Shown: positions 49,833-58,583 of the stretch, in pieces
How the letters are laid out: every line of letters starts with the position of its first letter
Position numbering within the stretch: position 1 is the first letter of the stretch
From: Firmicutes bacterium UBA2058
GTDB lineage: Bacteria; Bacillota; Clostridia; Tissierellales; Sedimentibacteraceae
Direction: 5' to 3'
Assembly (NCBI GenBank): GCA_002332905.1
Contig: DDAM01000062.1
Span: 1 to 64,000, forward strand
DNA length: 64,000 bases
Translations under genes and position numbers: made by a program
Notes under the pieces: model-generated
What the model was told of the DNA's origin: nothing
The model's database searches: none
What the model saw: the letters and a program-made list of their open reading frames with translations, nothing else

Positions 49833-50450
49833 ATGGCTGGTAATTATAATTATTTTGAAAAATTTGTAACACTAGTAAATTACTCATGTGAAGCGGCACA
49901 AATGTTTAATAAGACTTTAGAAAACTTCAATAATAAAACATTAGAAGAAAGATTGAACTCTATGCATGAAATTGAGCATGCAGCAGATTTAGAAAAGCAT
50001 GATTTAGTAAATAGGCTAGCTCGTGAATTTATAACACCTATTGAAAGAGAAGATATACTTACTATTACAGATCAAATAGATGATTTAACTGATTTTATAG
50101 AAGACATCGTAATGGTTATGTATATGTTTAATATAAATTCATTGAGAAAAGAAATATTTTTATTCTCTGAAGTTATTTATAAATGCTGTGTAGCTCTTAA
50201 AAACATATTAATAGAGTTTAGTAACTTCCGTAAATCAAATTCAATAACTGAATTAATAATTGCTGTTAATCGTCTTGAAGAAGAAGCAGACAAAATTTAT
50301 GTGAACTCTGTTAAAAATCTTTTTGCAACATCAAACGACCCAATAGAAATTATGAAGTGGCGAGAAATATTCAATCGTGCCGAAAAATGTTGTGATTCTT
50401 GTGAAATTATTGCAAATTCCATTGAAGGAATAATAATGAAAAATTCATAA
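49833..50450 (+). CDS. DUF47 PhoU-like partner of the PiT transporter
   Basis: A 205-residue all-helical DUF47-family protein (PhoU-like) with metal-binding-type motifs EIEHAADLEKHDLV and DDLTDFIEDIV, and a matching second half with EEEADKIY. Such proteins are encoded with PiT transporters and are thought to gate them. AAAGGAG precedes the ATG, and a terminator follows. Confidence 0.92.
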   Translation: MAGNYNYFEKFVTLVNYSCEAAQMFNKTLENFNNKTLEERLNSMHEIEHAADLEKHDLVNRLAREFITPIEREDILTITDQIDDLTDFIEDIVMVMYMFNINSLRKEIFLFSEVIYKCCVALKNILIEFSNFRKSNSITELIIAVNRLEEEADKIYVNSVKNLFATSNDPIEIMKWREIFNRAEKCCDSCEIIANSIEGIIMKNS

Positions 50451-50467
50451 TAAAATATTCATTTATT

Positions 50468-50497
50468 AGCCTATAAGCAAAATGCTTACAGGCTTTT
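50468..50497 (+). terminator. Terminator after the pit-DUF47 operon
   Basis: AGCCTATAAGC pairs with GCTTACAGGCT (10 of 11) and is followed by TTTTTT. Confidence 0.85.
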
Positions 50498-50561
50498 TTA
50501 TTGCAATTTCAATACTCATATTATTTTATATTAATTTTTAATAATTTTTTTCAAAAAACTA

Positions 50562-50590
50562 TTGACAATCATATTGTATTGGTGTACTAT
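50562..50590 (+). promoter_or_regulatory. Promoter of the GntR-ABC operon
   Basis: TTGACA (50562-50567) and TACTAT (50585-50590) with a 17-bp spacer. A palindrome ATACGCGTAT (50606-50615) lies just beyond the expected start of transcription and is a plausible GntR operator. Confidence 0.7.
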
Positions 50591-50605
50591 TTAGCTATGA
50601 TACTA

Positions 50606-50615
50606 ATACGCGTAT
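50606..50615. promoter_or_regulatory. Candidate GntR operator
   Basis: ATACGCGTAT is a perfect 10-bp palindrome, GC-rich for the region, placed between the promoter and the gntR ribosome site. YtrA-type GntR repressors autoregulate such operons; binding here is inferred. Confidence 0.5.
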
Positions 50616-50636
50616 GAATATAAGTGAGGTGTAAGT

Positions 50637-51005
50637 ATGGAATTTGATAACAACGTTCCGATATACATTCAAGTTGTTAATAAAATTAAGCAGGATTTGA
50701 TAACTGGAAAGCTTAATTTAGGTGACAAGATGCCCTCTACAAGAGATTTTGCTAATGAAATTGGTCTTAATTTAAATACTGTTGCTAGAGTATATAAGGA
50801 ACTCGAAATTGAAGGAATTGTTTTTACAAAACGAGGACTTGGTACATTTGTTACAGAATCAGAAGAAAAGATTAATAGCATCCGCTCTGAAATGGCAAAA
50901 GATCTACTATTTAATTTTATAGTAGGCATGAAGGGTATAGGTTATAAAAAAGAAGAAATTGTAAGTATATTAAAAGACAATATAGAAGGAGTATATAATG
51001 AGTAA
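50637..51005 (+). CDS. GntR-family regulator, YtrA type
   Basis: A 122-residue regulator with an N-terminal winged helix (about residues 8-75: IYIQVVNKIKQDLITGKLNLGDKMPSTRDFA, LNLNTVARVYKELEIEGIV) and a very short helical tail, the layout of the YtrA subfamily. These control adjacent ABC exporters. It overlaps the ATPase gene by 8 bases and heads a three-gene operon. Confidence 0.92.
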   Translation: MEFDNNVPIYIQVVNKIKQDLITGKLNLGDKMPSTRDFANEIGLNLNTVARVYKELEIEGIVFTKRGLGTFVTESEEKINSIRSEMAKDLLFNFIVGMKGIGYKKEEIVSILKDNIEGVYNE

Positions 51006-51693
51006 TTTATTAGAAATTAAAAATTTATCAAAAAAATATTTTAATAAAGTTGCGCTAGAAAATATAAATCTTAATTTTGAAGGCGGCAAAATTTACGGGC
51101 TTTTAGGACCAAATGGTAGTGGTAAAACTACATTGATGAAGGTTATAGCAGGTCTTCATAAGCAAAGCACAGGAGAAGTTTTAATTAACAACCAACCTGT
51201 GTCCTATAAAACAAAGGCTATAATTTCATATATGCCTACGGAAAATTTTTTAATAGATACCTTTAAAGTAAGTGGTATAGTAGACTACTATAAGGATATG
51301 TACAAAGATTTTAATAAGGATAAGTGCTTAGATTTAATTAAAAAGCTTGGTGTTGATGTTAATGCAAAGGTATCGGCACTATCCTCTGGTCTAGCAGCAA
51401 AGTTAAAACTAGCAGTTACTTTATCTAGAGATGCAGCAATATATATGCTAGATGAGCCTTTAAATGGTATAGATATAATAGCTAGAGAAGCAACTATTGA
51501 AACAATAGTTAATGCATATGATGAAAATAAAATTATTATAATATCAAGTCATATTGTTGATGAAATCGAAAAATTGTTTGATAGTGTTGTATTTATAAAG
51601 GATTCAAAAGTTGCCTTAGCTAGTAATGCAGAGGATTTAAGGGTTGAAAGGCAAATGTCTATTGAAAATTTATACAAGGAGATATATAAATAA
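50998..51693 (+). CDS. ABC transporter ATP-binding protein
   Basis: A 231-residue ATPase with Walker A LLGPNGSGKTTLMK near residue 38, a degenerate signature ALSSGLAAKLKLAV in place of LSGGQ, Walker B AIYMLDEPLNGID, and the switch His in IIISSHIVDEIE. Partner of the permease that begins at its last base. Probable exporter under YtrA-type control; substrate unknown, with cell-envelope antibiotics the usual inducers in the family. Confidence 0.92.
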   Translation: MSNLLEIKNLSKKYFNKVALENINLNFEGGKIYGLLGPNGSGKTTLMKVIAGLHKQSTGEVLINNQPVSYKTKAIISYMPTENFLIDTFKVSGIVDYYKDMYKDFNKDKCLDLIKKLGVDVNAKVSALSSGLAAKLKLAVTLSRDAAIYMLDEPLNGIDIIAREATIETIVNAYDENKIIIISSHIVDEIEKLFDSVVFIKDSKVALASNAEDLRVERQMSIENLYKEIYK

Positions 51694-52493
51694 TGTTAAA
51701 ACTTATAAAATATGAATTTATAAAAAAATCTAAATTATTTTTAATACTAATTATAACTGCAATTTTAGCTAATATAGGTCTTGGATTAGCATATGGACAA
51801 AACGGTATAGCTTTATTTTTAGGTATTTCACCGTTAGTTTTAGGAATTATATACTTATATGAATTAATTAAAACTTACAGTGATGACTTAAATAAAAAGA
51901 CTGGATATATGCTATTTATGACACCTAATAGTGGATATGCAATAATAGGTTCAAAATTAATAACTATAATTTTAGTCGGATTTATATTCTTTACTTCATA
52001 TGCCCTATTTGCACTAACAAATTTATCAATTATAGCATACAAAATGGTAGGTGATTTTTCACTTATAGCAGATGGACTAAATCAAATAGTAGAAGCACTA
52101 AATAAGTTACTCAGTGGAGCCCTGGGTATAAATATTGGAGATTTAATATTAATATTTATCGTAGGTATAGTAAGTGCTATAGTATTTATACTAACTGTAT
52201 ATTCAGCTATTACAATAAGAAAAAGTATATTCTCCAACACTAAATTTGGTGGTGTGCTAAGCTTTATCATATTCGTAATTATAAATGTTATTTATGGTAA
52301 TTTAGCTGACTTAGTAGGAAAAATATTTGATTTTGAATTTATTTTAACCGAAATAAACACTAACGTAGCAGTAACATATCCTTCATCACATATGTTTCAA
52401 ATATTTGTAGTTATGATAGTATTTAATTGTATAATGGCTTCAATATTAATGCTTGGTTCAGGATATCTAGTTGAGAAAAAAATAAATCTATAA
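51693..52493 (+). CDS. ABC transporter permease
   Basis: A 266-residue membrane protein with about six helices, starting with a cytosolic KLIKYEFIKKSKLF segment typical of ABC-2 type permeases. Its ATG overlaps the stop of the ATPase gene (TAATG), so translation is coupled. Third gene of the GntR-ABC operon, followed by a terminator. Confidence 0.88.
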   Translation: MLKLIKYEFIKKSKLFLILIITAILANIGLGLAYGQNGIALFLGISPLVLGIIYLYELIKTYSDDLNKKTGYMLFMTPNSGYAIIGSKLITIILVGFIFFTSYALFALTNLSIIAYKMVGDFSLIADGLNQIVEALNKLLSGALGINIGDLILIFIVGIVSAIVFILTVYSAITIRKSIFSNTKFGGVLSFIIFVIINVIYGNLADLVGKIFDFEFILTEINTNVAVTYPSSHMFQIFVVMIVFNCIMASILMLGSGYLVEKKINL

Positions 52494-52495
52494 TA

Positions 52496-52537
52496 AAAAA
52501 ATCTTTGGGGTTTTAAAACTCCAAAGACTTTTTTTAG
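52496..52537. terminator. Terminator after the ABC operon
   Basis: ATCTTTGGGGTTTT pairs imperfectly with AAAACTCCAAAGA around a short centre and is followed by TTTTTTT. The A run on the other side lets it act on the minus strand as well. Confidence 0.82.
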
Positions 52538-52547
52538 TTTACTCTAT

Positions 52548-52583
52548 AGTGTGAAACAAATTTCACACTGTGAAGTTGTTTTT
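52548..52583 (-). repeat. GTGTGAAA hairpin after the glutaredoxin-like gene
   Basis: AGTGTGAAA-CAAA-TTTCACACT (52548-52569) is a perfect 9-bp stem, followed on the minus strand by ATAGAG. It is preceded there by a GTGTAA...TTCAC half-hairpin that contains the stop of the glutaredoxin-like gene. This is the same two-part block as in the two fab intergenic regions. Confidence 0.6.
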
Positions 52584-52844
52584 TTACACTAATGCCTTTT
52601 TAAAAACGTTTTCTATTTTTTCTATTGTCGGAACACCCTCGTGAATTTTTTCACCATTTACATAATAGGTTGGTACGTAATAATAGTCATAAGTACTTGC
52701 AATCTTAGCATTTTTACTTTCTTCTATTTTCTCTATCTCGATATTTTTATATCTAGGATTTTTTTCTATTAATTCACTCATCATTCTTTCTGCATTTTTG
52801 CAATGTGGACAATTCTGCAAGTAAAACATTATAATTTTTTTCAT
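52584..52844 (-). CDS. Glutaredoxin-like thiol-disulfide protein
   Basis: An 86-residue thioredoxin-fold protein with the redox motif NCPHCKNAE near residue 11, the cis-Pro VPTYYVNGE, and a C-terminal helix. Too small for thioredoxin and close to glutaredoxin or NrdH in size. The CPHC active site and the lack of a partner reductase gene leave its electron donor unknown. AGGAGATGAG precedes the ATG. Confidence 0.88.
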   Translation of the reverse strand: MKKIIMFYLQNCPHCKNAERMMSELIEKNPRYKNIEIEKIEESKNAKIASTYDYYYVPTYYVNGEKIHEGVPTIEKIENVFKKALV

Positions 52845-53046
52845 ATCTCATCTCCTATAATATAGTATCTCAAATTTTTAATAAAATCATGTATTGCTAA
52901 ATTATACTATTATATTATAAAAGATCAATATCCTTTTGACAACATATATAACTAATACTGAGTATATTTTACTTGTAAAAACGCTATTTGTTGGTATAAT
53001 ATTTATATGTTACTATTTTCATGAAAAAAGGAGTGAATGATAAGCA

Positions 53047-53361
53047 ATGGAAACTAAAGTTAAAAAACCAATACTAATTACAGTCGCAATTTTAGTTATA
53101 TTATTAATAGTTACTTTTTTATCTAATCCTACTATGGCTGATTTTTCAAATTGGTTAAAACAAGAGATAAGTAAAAATGAAGAAGCAGCTGATACAGAAA
53201 TGGCTTTTGCTACAATGTTTATGGACACAATTGTAAATAATTTTACTACCAGAAAGGACTATAAATTTTTTAGTATCTATACGATGAATATTGATTCTGA
53301 AGAAGGTGTTGTTCTCGGTATTTTAAATTCTTTTATTAAATTAGGAAGCACATCTAATTAA
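53047..53361 (+). CDS. Small membrane-anchored protein, DUF4359-like
   Basis: A 104-residue protein with one N-terminal membrane helix (residues 8-25), then a short extracytoplasmic part starting SNPTMADFSNWLKQEI. The layout and the NP-x-x-x-DF/Y-W pattern resemble DUF4359 proteins; I am not certain. GGAG lies upstream. Function unknown. Confidence 0.75.
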   Translation: METKVKKPILITVAILVILLIVTFLSNPTMADFSNWLKQEISKNEEAADTEMAFATMFMDTIVNNFTTRKDYKFFSIYTMNIDSEEGVVLGILNSFIKLGSTSN

Positions 53362-53386
53362 AAAAAGCAAAGGGCAAATGACAAAT

Positions 53387-53423
53387 GTCTTGCAAAGCAA
53401 GACTATGCAAAGCAAGACTATGG
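53387..53423. repeat. Hairpin with a 15-bp tandem duplication
   Basis: GTCTTGC-AAA-GCAAGAC followed by TATG, after which GCAAAGCAAGACTAT is repeated exactly (53392-53406 and 53407-53421). The first unit matches the dispersed hairpin family, including the ACTATG ending. The duplication suggests recent slippage or unequal recombination. Confidence 0.65.
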
Positions 53424-53470
53424 TATACTGATTACATGAATGTATAGAATAAATTTACAAGGAGTTTACT

Positions 53471-53719
53471 ATGTTTTTTAAAAAAGAAGATTCAAAGGAA
53501 GATATTGAATTAGTTAATTTAAAAAAAACAAATAACAGTTATGAGCTTTCTATAATAGAAAGTATATTAAAAGACAACTCTATTCCGTACATTCTTCACG
53601 ACTATGAATCAGGTGCCTATATGAGAATATACACTGGCACATCTTTATACGGAACTGATATTATGATCAATAAAAGTGATTTTGAAAGGGCTATAGAACT
53701 TATCCAAGGCGTCCTATAG
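53471..53719 (+). CDS. DUF2007-type small protein
   Basis: An 82-residue soluble protein with the DUF2007 pattern: a helix that begins a YELSIIESILKDNSIPYILH segment, a beta region, and a closing MINKSDFERAIELIQGVL. DUF2007 proteins are small putative signalling proteins of unknown partner. AAGGAG precedes the ATG. Confidence 0.85.
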   Translation: MFFKKEDSKEDIELVNLKKTNNSYELSIIESILKDNSIPYILHDYESGAYMRIYTGTSLYGTDIMINKSDFERAIELIQGVL

Positions 53720-53747
53720 CTTAAAGGGCATAAAGGATATTTCACTT

Positions 53748-53791
53748 AAAAAGCTTCACTAATTACTGAATATTAGTGAAGCTTTGCTTTT
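53748..53791. terminator. Bidirectional terminator between the DUF2007 and stalk-domain genes
   Basis: AAAGCTTCACTAAT pairs with ATTAGTGAAGCTTT (14 bp) around a short loop, with T-rich sequence on the right and an A run on the left. Confidence 0.85.
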
Positions 53792-54632
53792 ATTTTTCAG
53801 TAACGGTCACATTATTAATTTTATTTGCTTCAATTATTATATCGCTATAAGTAATACCATCTATTGTTACTTTATATTCACCAGCAGGTATATCAACAAA
53901 TAGAAACTGATTTTTACTAAGAATTACTTTTTTGTACTCCTGTCCTTTTGAATTTTTTAATATTATTTGTTTTTCAAATAGTGCTTTATCAGACTTTATT
54001 TCTCCTTTTATAACGTTAGAAGCAGTTTTAAAATATATTAAAATATTTTCATTATATAAGTCACCGTTAGCCATTGTTATTGACTGTTTAGGAATAAATA
54101 AGCTATAGTAGCAATCTAACTCTAAATCCTTAGACAAGGCGATAATAAATGCACATTTGTCCTCAGAAGGAACCTTACAATTTACATTAATTCTGTTACC
54201 CATATAATCAACTAAATATACATTATTATTATCAACAACTCCCTTTAGCTCACTATCAAATTGAAGCATTAGGTAATTCCATCTACAATAATAACCGTCT
54301 TTTAACGGTATTGGATTAGCATCAGTTATTTTATATATCCCGTCAGTATACTTTAACATAAATGTATCATCACTATTTAAATTCACTCTATTTGTCTTTT
54401 GAGACCAACTAACCTTCATTCCAATCATTTCTCCAACTGCACGCAATGGAACATATGTAGTTCCATTATATACGATGTTATCTACAGAAATCTGCTTATT
54501 ATTTACATATAAACTAATACTGTTAAATAGAACTTCAATTTTTTTTGATAGGTTTCCTGCAAATGCTGGAAAAAAGCTTAACAATGTCGCTAAAACTATT
54601 GTAACTATCAAAACACGTTTACTTTTTATCAT
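53790..54632 (-). CDS. Secreted protein with copper amine oxidase N-terminal (stalk) domain
   Basis: A 280-residue exported protein. Signal peptide at residues 1-25 (cleavage after FPAFAG or so), then a stalk domain (about 35-90: VNNKQISVDNIVYNGTTYVPLRAVGEMIGM, SWSQKTNRVNL), a middle beta domain, and a C-terminal part resembling a carboxypeptidase-regulatory-like repeat (FVDIPAGEYKVTIDGITY). Such stalk domains occur in surface proteins of Clostridia; function unknown. GGAGG precedes the ATG. Confidence 0.87.
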   Translation of the reverse strand: MIKSKRVLIVTIVLATLLSFFPAFAGNLSKKIEVLFNSISLYVNNKQISVDNIVYNGTTYVPLRAVGEMIGMKVSWSQKTNRVNLNSDDTFMLKYTDGIYKITDANPIPLKDGYYCRWNYLMLQFDSELKGVVDNNNVYLVDYMGNRINVNCKVPSEDKCAFIIALSKDLELDCYYSLFIPKQSITMANGDLYNENILIYFKTASNVIKGEIKSDKALFEKQIILKNSKGQEYKKVILSKNQFLFVDIPAGEYKVTIDGITYSDIIIEANKINNVTVTEK

Positions 54633-54736
54633 AATTCCTCCATTATATATAAATTAATATTTTATATGTACTTTTATAATTAAAATACCATTGTTTTTAT
54701 TAATAGTAAATTTAAATCATATAACAAAATTCGACA

Positions 54737-54779
54737 AACAAAAAGATCTTGCTCCGATGGAATATCGAAACAAGACCTT
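54737..54779 (-). terminator. Terminator after the YeiH-type exporter
   Basis: On the minus strand, AAGGTCTTG pairs with CAAGATCTT, with CGAT/ATCG inside, followed by TTTTTG. Confidence 0.75.
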
Positions 54780-54809
54780 AGTCGCATAATGTTTAATTTT
54801 TATACTTAT

Positions 54810-55826
54810 TTATACCTGTCCTAAAAACATTTGTACTACAAATGAAACTACTACTACTAATGCCGATATAATAAATCCATGCAGCATTGGCTTAAATCCA
54901 GATTTTGATACTTCTTTAAAATTCGTTTTTAAACCAATAGCACCTAATGCCATAACCATTAAAAATTTGCTTATATCGGCTATATTTTCAGTAATTGAAA
55001 CTGGTATAATGTTAAGGCTTCTAACGGCAACCATTCCTAAAAACATTAGTATAAAATATGGAAATATCTTTTTTAAATCAACTTTTTTATGCTTACCCTT
55101 TTCCTTATTTTGTTTAGCATTTAATCTTTCATTAATGAATGAAAAAATTAATACTGCTGGTATTATGGACAAGGTTCTTGTTAATTTTACTATTACAGAA
55201 AAATTTCCTGCTACATCTGAAAATGCATACCCTGCTGCTACAACTGATGAGGTATCATTTACAGCAGTTCCTGCCCAAAGTCCATATCCAAAATCCGTCA
55301 TTCCAAAGGCTTTACCCATAATTGGAAACAGTATAACCATTACTATATCAAATATAAATGTAGCTGATATTGCATATGCTACATCTCTATCCTCTGCCTC
55401 AATAGTTGGTGCAATTGCCGCTATCGCAGAACCACCACATATTCCAGTACCGGCGGATATAAGACCAGATAGCTTCCAATTCATTTTAAATATCTTGCCA
55501 AGTAAATATCCTCCACCAAAGGCGCATATAAGTGTAAATACCATAACAATTAAAGAATACTTACCAACTTGAAAAACTTGAGAAAAGCTTAATCTTAGTC
55601 CCATTAATATTATTGCAAATTTTAAAACTTTTTTTGATACAAATCCAATACCGGCATTAAAATAATTTCCTTTTGATACAAAAGGGTTTAAAATCATTCC
55701 AATAATCATTGCAAATACACCTGCACTAATCAAATGATATGGTATATAATCGCTTATAATTACAGAAACTACGCCTAATGCAGCTGTTAATAAAAAACCT
55801 GCTGCATTTTTCTTTATAAAATTCAT
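54810..55826 (-). CDS. YeiH-family putative sulfate exporter
   Basis: A 338-residue membrane protein with about ten helices, of the YeiH/PSE family. It has GLISAGTGICGGSAIAAIAPTIEAEDRDVAYAISA near residue 120 and GLWAGTAVNDTSSVVAAGYAFSD near residue 180, both family signatures. GGAGG precedes the ATG. A divergently oriented LysR gene is 108 bases away, as in many genomes, and probably regulates it. The sulfate or sulfonate substrate is only suggested by family annotation. Confidence 0.9.
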   Translation of the reverse strand: MNFIKKNAAGFLLTAALGVVSVIISDYIPYHLISAGVFAMIIGMILNPFVSKGNYFNAGIGFVSKKVLKFAIILMGLRLSFSQVFQVGKYSLIVMVFTLICAFGGGYLLGKIFKMNWKLSGLISAGTGICGGSAIAAIAPTIEAEDRDVAYAISATFIFDIVMVILFPIMGKAFGMTDFGYGLWAGTAVNDTSSVVAAGYAFSDVAGNFSVIVKLTRTLSIIPAVLIFSFINERLNAKQNKEKGKHKKVDLKKIFPYFILMFLGMVAVRSLNIIPVSITENIADISKFLMVMALGAIGLKTNFKEVSKSGFKPMLHGFIISALVVVVSFVVQMFLGQV

Positions 55827-55934
55827 GTTACATCCTCCTGTCTGATTTCATTATTGATTTTATTACATTTTTAGTATAATATCAAATTATATATATTTAT
55901 ATATCTATAAATTTAATTTATAATGGAGGTAGCT

Positions 55935-56822
55935 TTGATAGACTATAGGTTAAAAACATTTTTAGTATTATGCAAACTAGGAAGCTATACTAAAACTGCT
56001 GAATTGTTGCATATTACACAGCCCGCTGTTACTCAGCATATAAAATATCTAGAAGAATTTTATAATTGTAAATTATTTGAATATAGTAATAAAAATCTAA
56101 TTTTAACGGATACAGGTAAGGAGCTTTATTCATTTGCTATGTCTATGCATTCAAGCTCTGAACGTATAAAACTATTGATAAATAATAAAAATAATCAAAA
56201 AAAACCTATAATCTTTGGAGCAACATTGACTATAGGTGAATACGTGATGCCACCTATACTTGAAAAATTAATATTGTTACATCCTGACCTTCATATTACT
56301 ATGAATGTACAAAATACTAAAACTCTTTTAGACAAGCTAAATGAAGGTGAAATAGATTTTGCACTAATTGAGGGAAATTTCAATAAATCTGAATATAATC
56401 ATAGATTGTTCTCTATGGAAAATTTTATCGGTGTTTGTTCTAACAATTCAATTTATGCTAATAAAGCAGTTATTTTTGATAACTTATTTTCTGAAAGAGT
56501 GATACTTCGTGAATATGGCTCAGGTACTAGAGATATATTTGAGCATTTTATGCAGGAACGTAATTTATCAATTGATTGTTTCAAAAATTTTATTGAGCTA
56601 GGTAATATGAATGTTATAAAGTATTTAGTTGAAAAGAATTTAGGCATAACCTTTGTGTATGAAGAAGCCGTAAAAAAGGAACTAATCAATGGACAATTGT
56701 GCAAAATAAATATTTTTAACTTTAACGAAACTAGAGAGTTTAACTTTGTTTATCATAAAAATAGCTTGCATGAGAAAGAATTCTTAGAATGGTATGACTA
56801 TTTAAAGCTTAACCATATATAG
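55935..56822 (+). CDS. LysR-family regulator beside the YeiH exporter
   Basis: A 295-residue LysR-type regulator: N-terminal winged helix (residues 2-60, FLVLCKLGSYTKTAELLHITQPAVTQHIKYLE) and a substrate-binding domain of the CysB/CysL type. TTG 55935 is preferred because GGAGG lies 5 bases upstream; an ATG four codons earlier overlaps that ribosome site. It is divergent from the YeiH-type exporter, so control of that gene is the likely role. Confidence 0.9.
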   Translation: MIDYRLKTFLVLCKLGSYTKTAELLHITQPAVTQHIKYLEEFYNCKLFEYSNKNLILTDTGKELYSFAMSMHSSSERIKLLINNKNNQKKPIIFGATLTIGEYVMPPILEKLILLHPDLHITMNVQNTKTLLDKLNEGEIDFALIEGNFNKSEYNHRLFSMENFIGVCSNNSIYANKAVIFDNLFSERVILREYGSGTRDIFEHFMQERNLSIDCFKNFIELGNMNVIKYLVEKNLGITFVYEEAVKKELINGQLCKINIFNFNETREFNFVYHKNSLHEKEFLEWYDYLKLNHI

Positions 56823-56896
56823 CAAGCTAATTATATTGTTGAATTTTGTATAATATAATGTTATTATGTAATAAATATTAAACTTTAGGTGATAAA

Positions 56897-58537
56897 ATGA
56901 TTAAAGACAAAACGTTCTCAGGAATCATAATATCTTTAGCTTTTATTTTATCTATAATAGGACTTTTCTCACACCCTCATATGATGGAGGAACTTGTTAG
57001 ATTAAATAACGACTGGGAGTACAATATAAATAATAGTGAAAAAAGTATACATCTTAAAAATTTATCGAATATTAAAGGTGTTGGCGTTGGCGACACTTTG
57101 TATTTAAAGCACACAATTAAGGAAGATATAGGTAGTGCTTATTTAATGTTAAATACTATCAATCAAAATATTATCGTTTGCCTAGACGATAACATAATAT
57201 ATGAAAAAGTATCCATAGATTCTAAAAATCCTGGTATCTCTCTTAATGTAATCGAGCTAGGAAATCAATATAAGGGTAAAGAATTAAAAATCGCTTTATC
57301 TTCGCCATATAAAGCATATTGTGGAAAAGTTAGCACAATATATTTATGTAAATTAAATTCATTAATTGCTTTTATCTTATCTGTTTCAGTTAAGGATTTA
57401 ATTATGAGTTTAATATGCATAAGTATTGGTTTTATAGGAATTTATTTTTTTATATCTTTTAAGAAGAAAAACCAAACTGATTCTACATTTTTATTTTTTA
57501 GCTTATTTTGTATATCATTAGGTTTATATTTTCCTAGTAAACAGCCTATTATGAATATATTTTTTGATCCAGTTGCAATATCTAATATAAATCTATTTTT
57601 ACTATATATTCAACCTTTGTGCACATTACTTTTAATCTATAAATTATGTTCAAAATATAAAAGATATATATCATATTTAATAATAGGTAATTTTATATTT
57701 GTTCTTATAATAACTATTGGTGTCCTATTTAATTTTATTGAATTACCAAATATATTAAATTTTTACTATTTGATTTCCATTTTTAGTATTTTAATTGTAA
57801 TTTATACTTGCTATTCAGAGCTTAAATTAAAAAATCCTTTAATACCTATGGTTGCATTATCATCTTTGATTATTTTTTTCTTTGGAATTATAGATTTTTT
57901 AAATTTCAAATTTAGCTTTTATGACAATAATATACTATTGTATAAATATTCTTTGCTTGTATTTGTGGTGGCTATAGGATTTATGTATTTTTCAAAATTC
58001 ATATCAGATATAACAAATGCAAATTCAATATTGCAAAATAATCAAACATTAAAATCAATAGCTTATACTGATGAATTAACAAAGCTAAAAAATCGGGCTG
58101 CCTTTGATAAAATGCTATCTTCTCTTTCATTAAAAAGACCTAATTCTGGTGAAATTGCTATTATCGTATTTGACCTTAATAGATTAAAATCAATAAATGA
58201 CAATCTCGGACATATGATTGGGGATAAATATATAAAATTATGTGCTGATTGCTTAAATAAAGTATTTGTTAATGGAGAGCAAATTTATAGAATTGGTGGA
58301 GATGAATTTGTAGTAATATCAATTCATGCAAATATAAATACCTTGCAAGAAAAAATAAAAACATTATATGAAACTTTTGAAAGGTATAGTTATGGAAATT
58401 TGCAGTTAAGTGTTGCATATGGTTTTGAGTTTTATGATAGCTATTTAGATAGAGATTTATACAGTACCTTTAATAGAGCGGATAAAAAAATGTATATGTT
58501 TAAGTCAAGACAAAAATCATATGTAAGAAATAAATAA
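56897..58537 (+). CDS. Membrane diguanylate cyclase (GGDEF)
   Basis: A 546-residue protein: an N-terminal membrane helix, an extracytoplasmic domain of about 130 residues, seven or so membrane helices (about 160-375), and a C-terminal GGDEF domain. The active-site motif RIGGDEFVVIS and the substrate segment FDLNRLKSINDNLGHMIGD are intact, so cyclic di-GMP synthesis is expected. The layout matches 7TM sensor cyclases. No partner phosphodiesterase is nearby. Signal unknown. Confidence 0.92.
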   Translation: MIKDKTFSGIIISLAFILSIIGLFSHPHMMEELVRLNNDWEYNINNSEKSIHLKNLSNIKGVGVGDTLYLKHTIKEDIGSAYLMLNTINQNIIVCLDDNIIYEKVSIDSKNPGISLNVIELGNQYKGKELKIALSSPYKAYCGKVSTIYLCKLNSLIAFILSVSVKDLIMSLICISIGFIGIYFFISFKKKNQTDSTFLFFSLFCISLGLYFPSKQPIMNIFFDPVAISNINLFLLYIQPLCTLLLIYKLCSKYKRYISYLIIGNFIFVLIITIGVLFNFIELPNILNFYYLISIFSILIVIYTCYSELKLKNPLIPMVALSSLIIFFFGIIDFLNFKFSFYDNNILLYKYSLLVFVVAIGFMYFSKFISDITNANSILQNNQTLKSIAYTDELTKLKNRAAFDKMLSSLSLKRPNSGEIAIIVFDLNRLKSINDNLGHMIGDKYIKLCADCLNKVFVNGEQIYRIGGDEFVVISIHANINTLQEKIKTLYETFERYSYGNLQLSVAYGFEFYDSYLDRDLYSTFNRADKKMYMFKSRQKSYVRNK

Positions 58538-58556
58538 TAATTACTTCTATAAAATA

Positions 58557-58583
58557 AATTAGCGCAAAATGCGCTAATTTTAT
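58557..58583. terminator. Bidirectional terminator after the GGDEF gene
   Basis: ATTAGCGC-AAAAT-GCGCTAAT is followed by TTTTATTT. It serves the convergent transglycosylase gene too. Confidence 0.83.
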
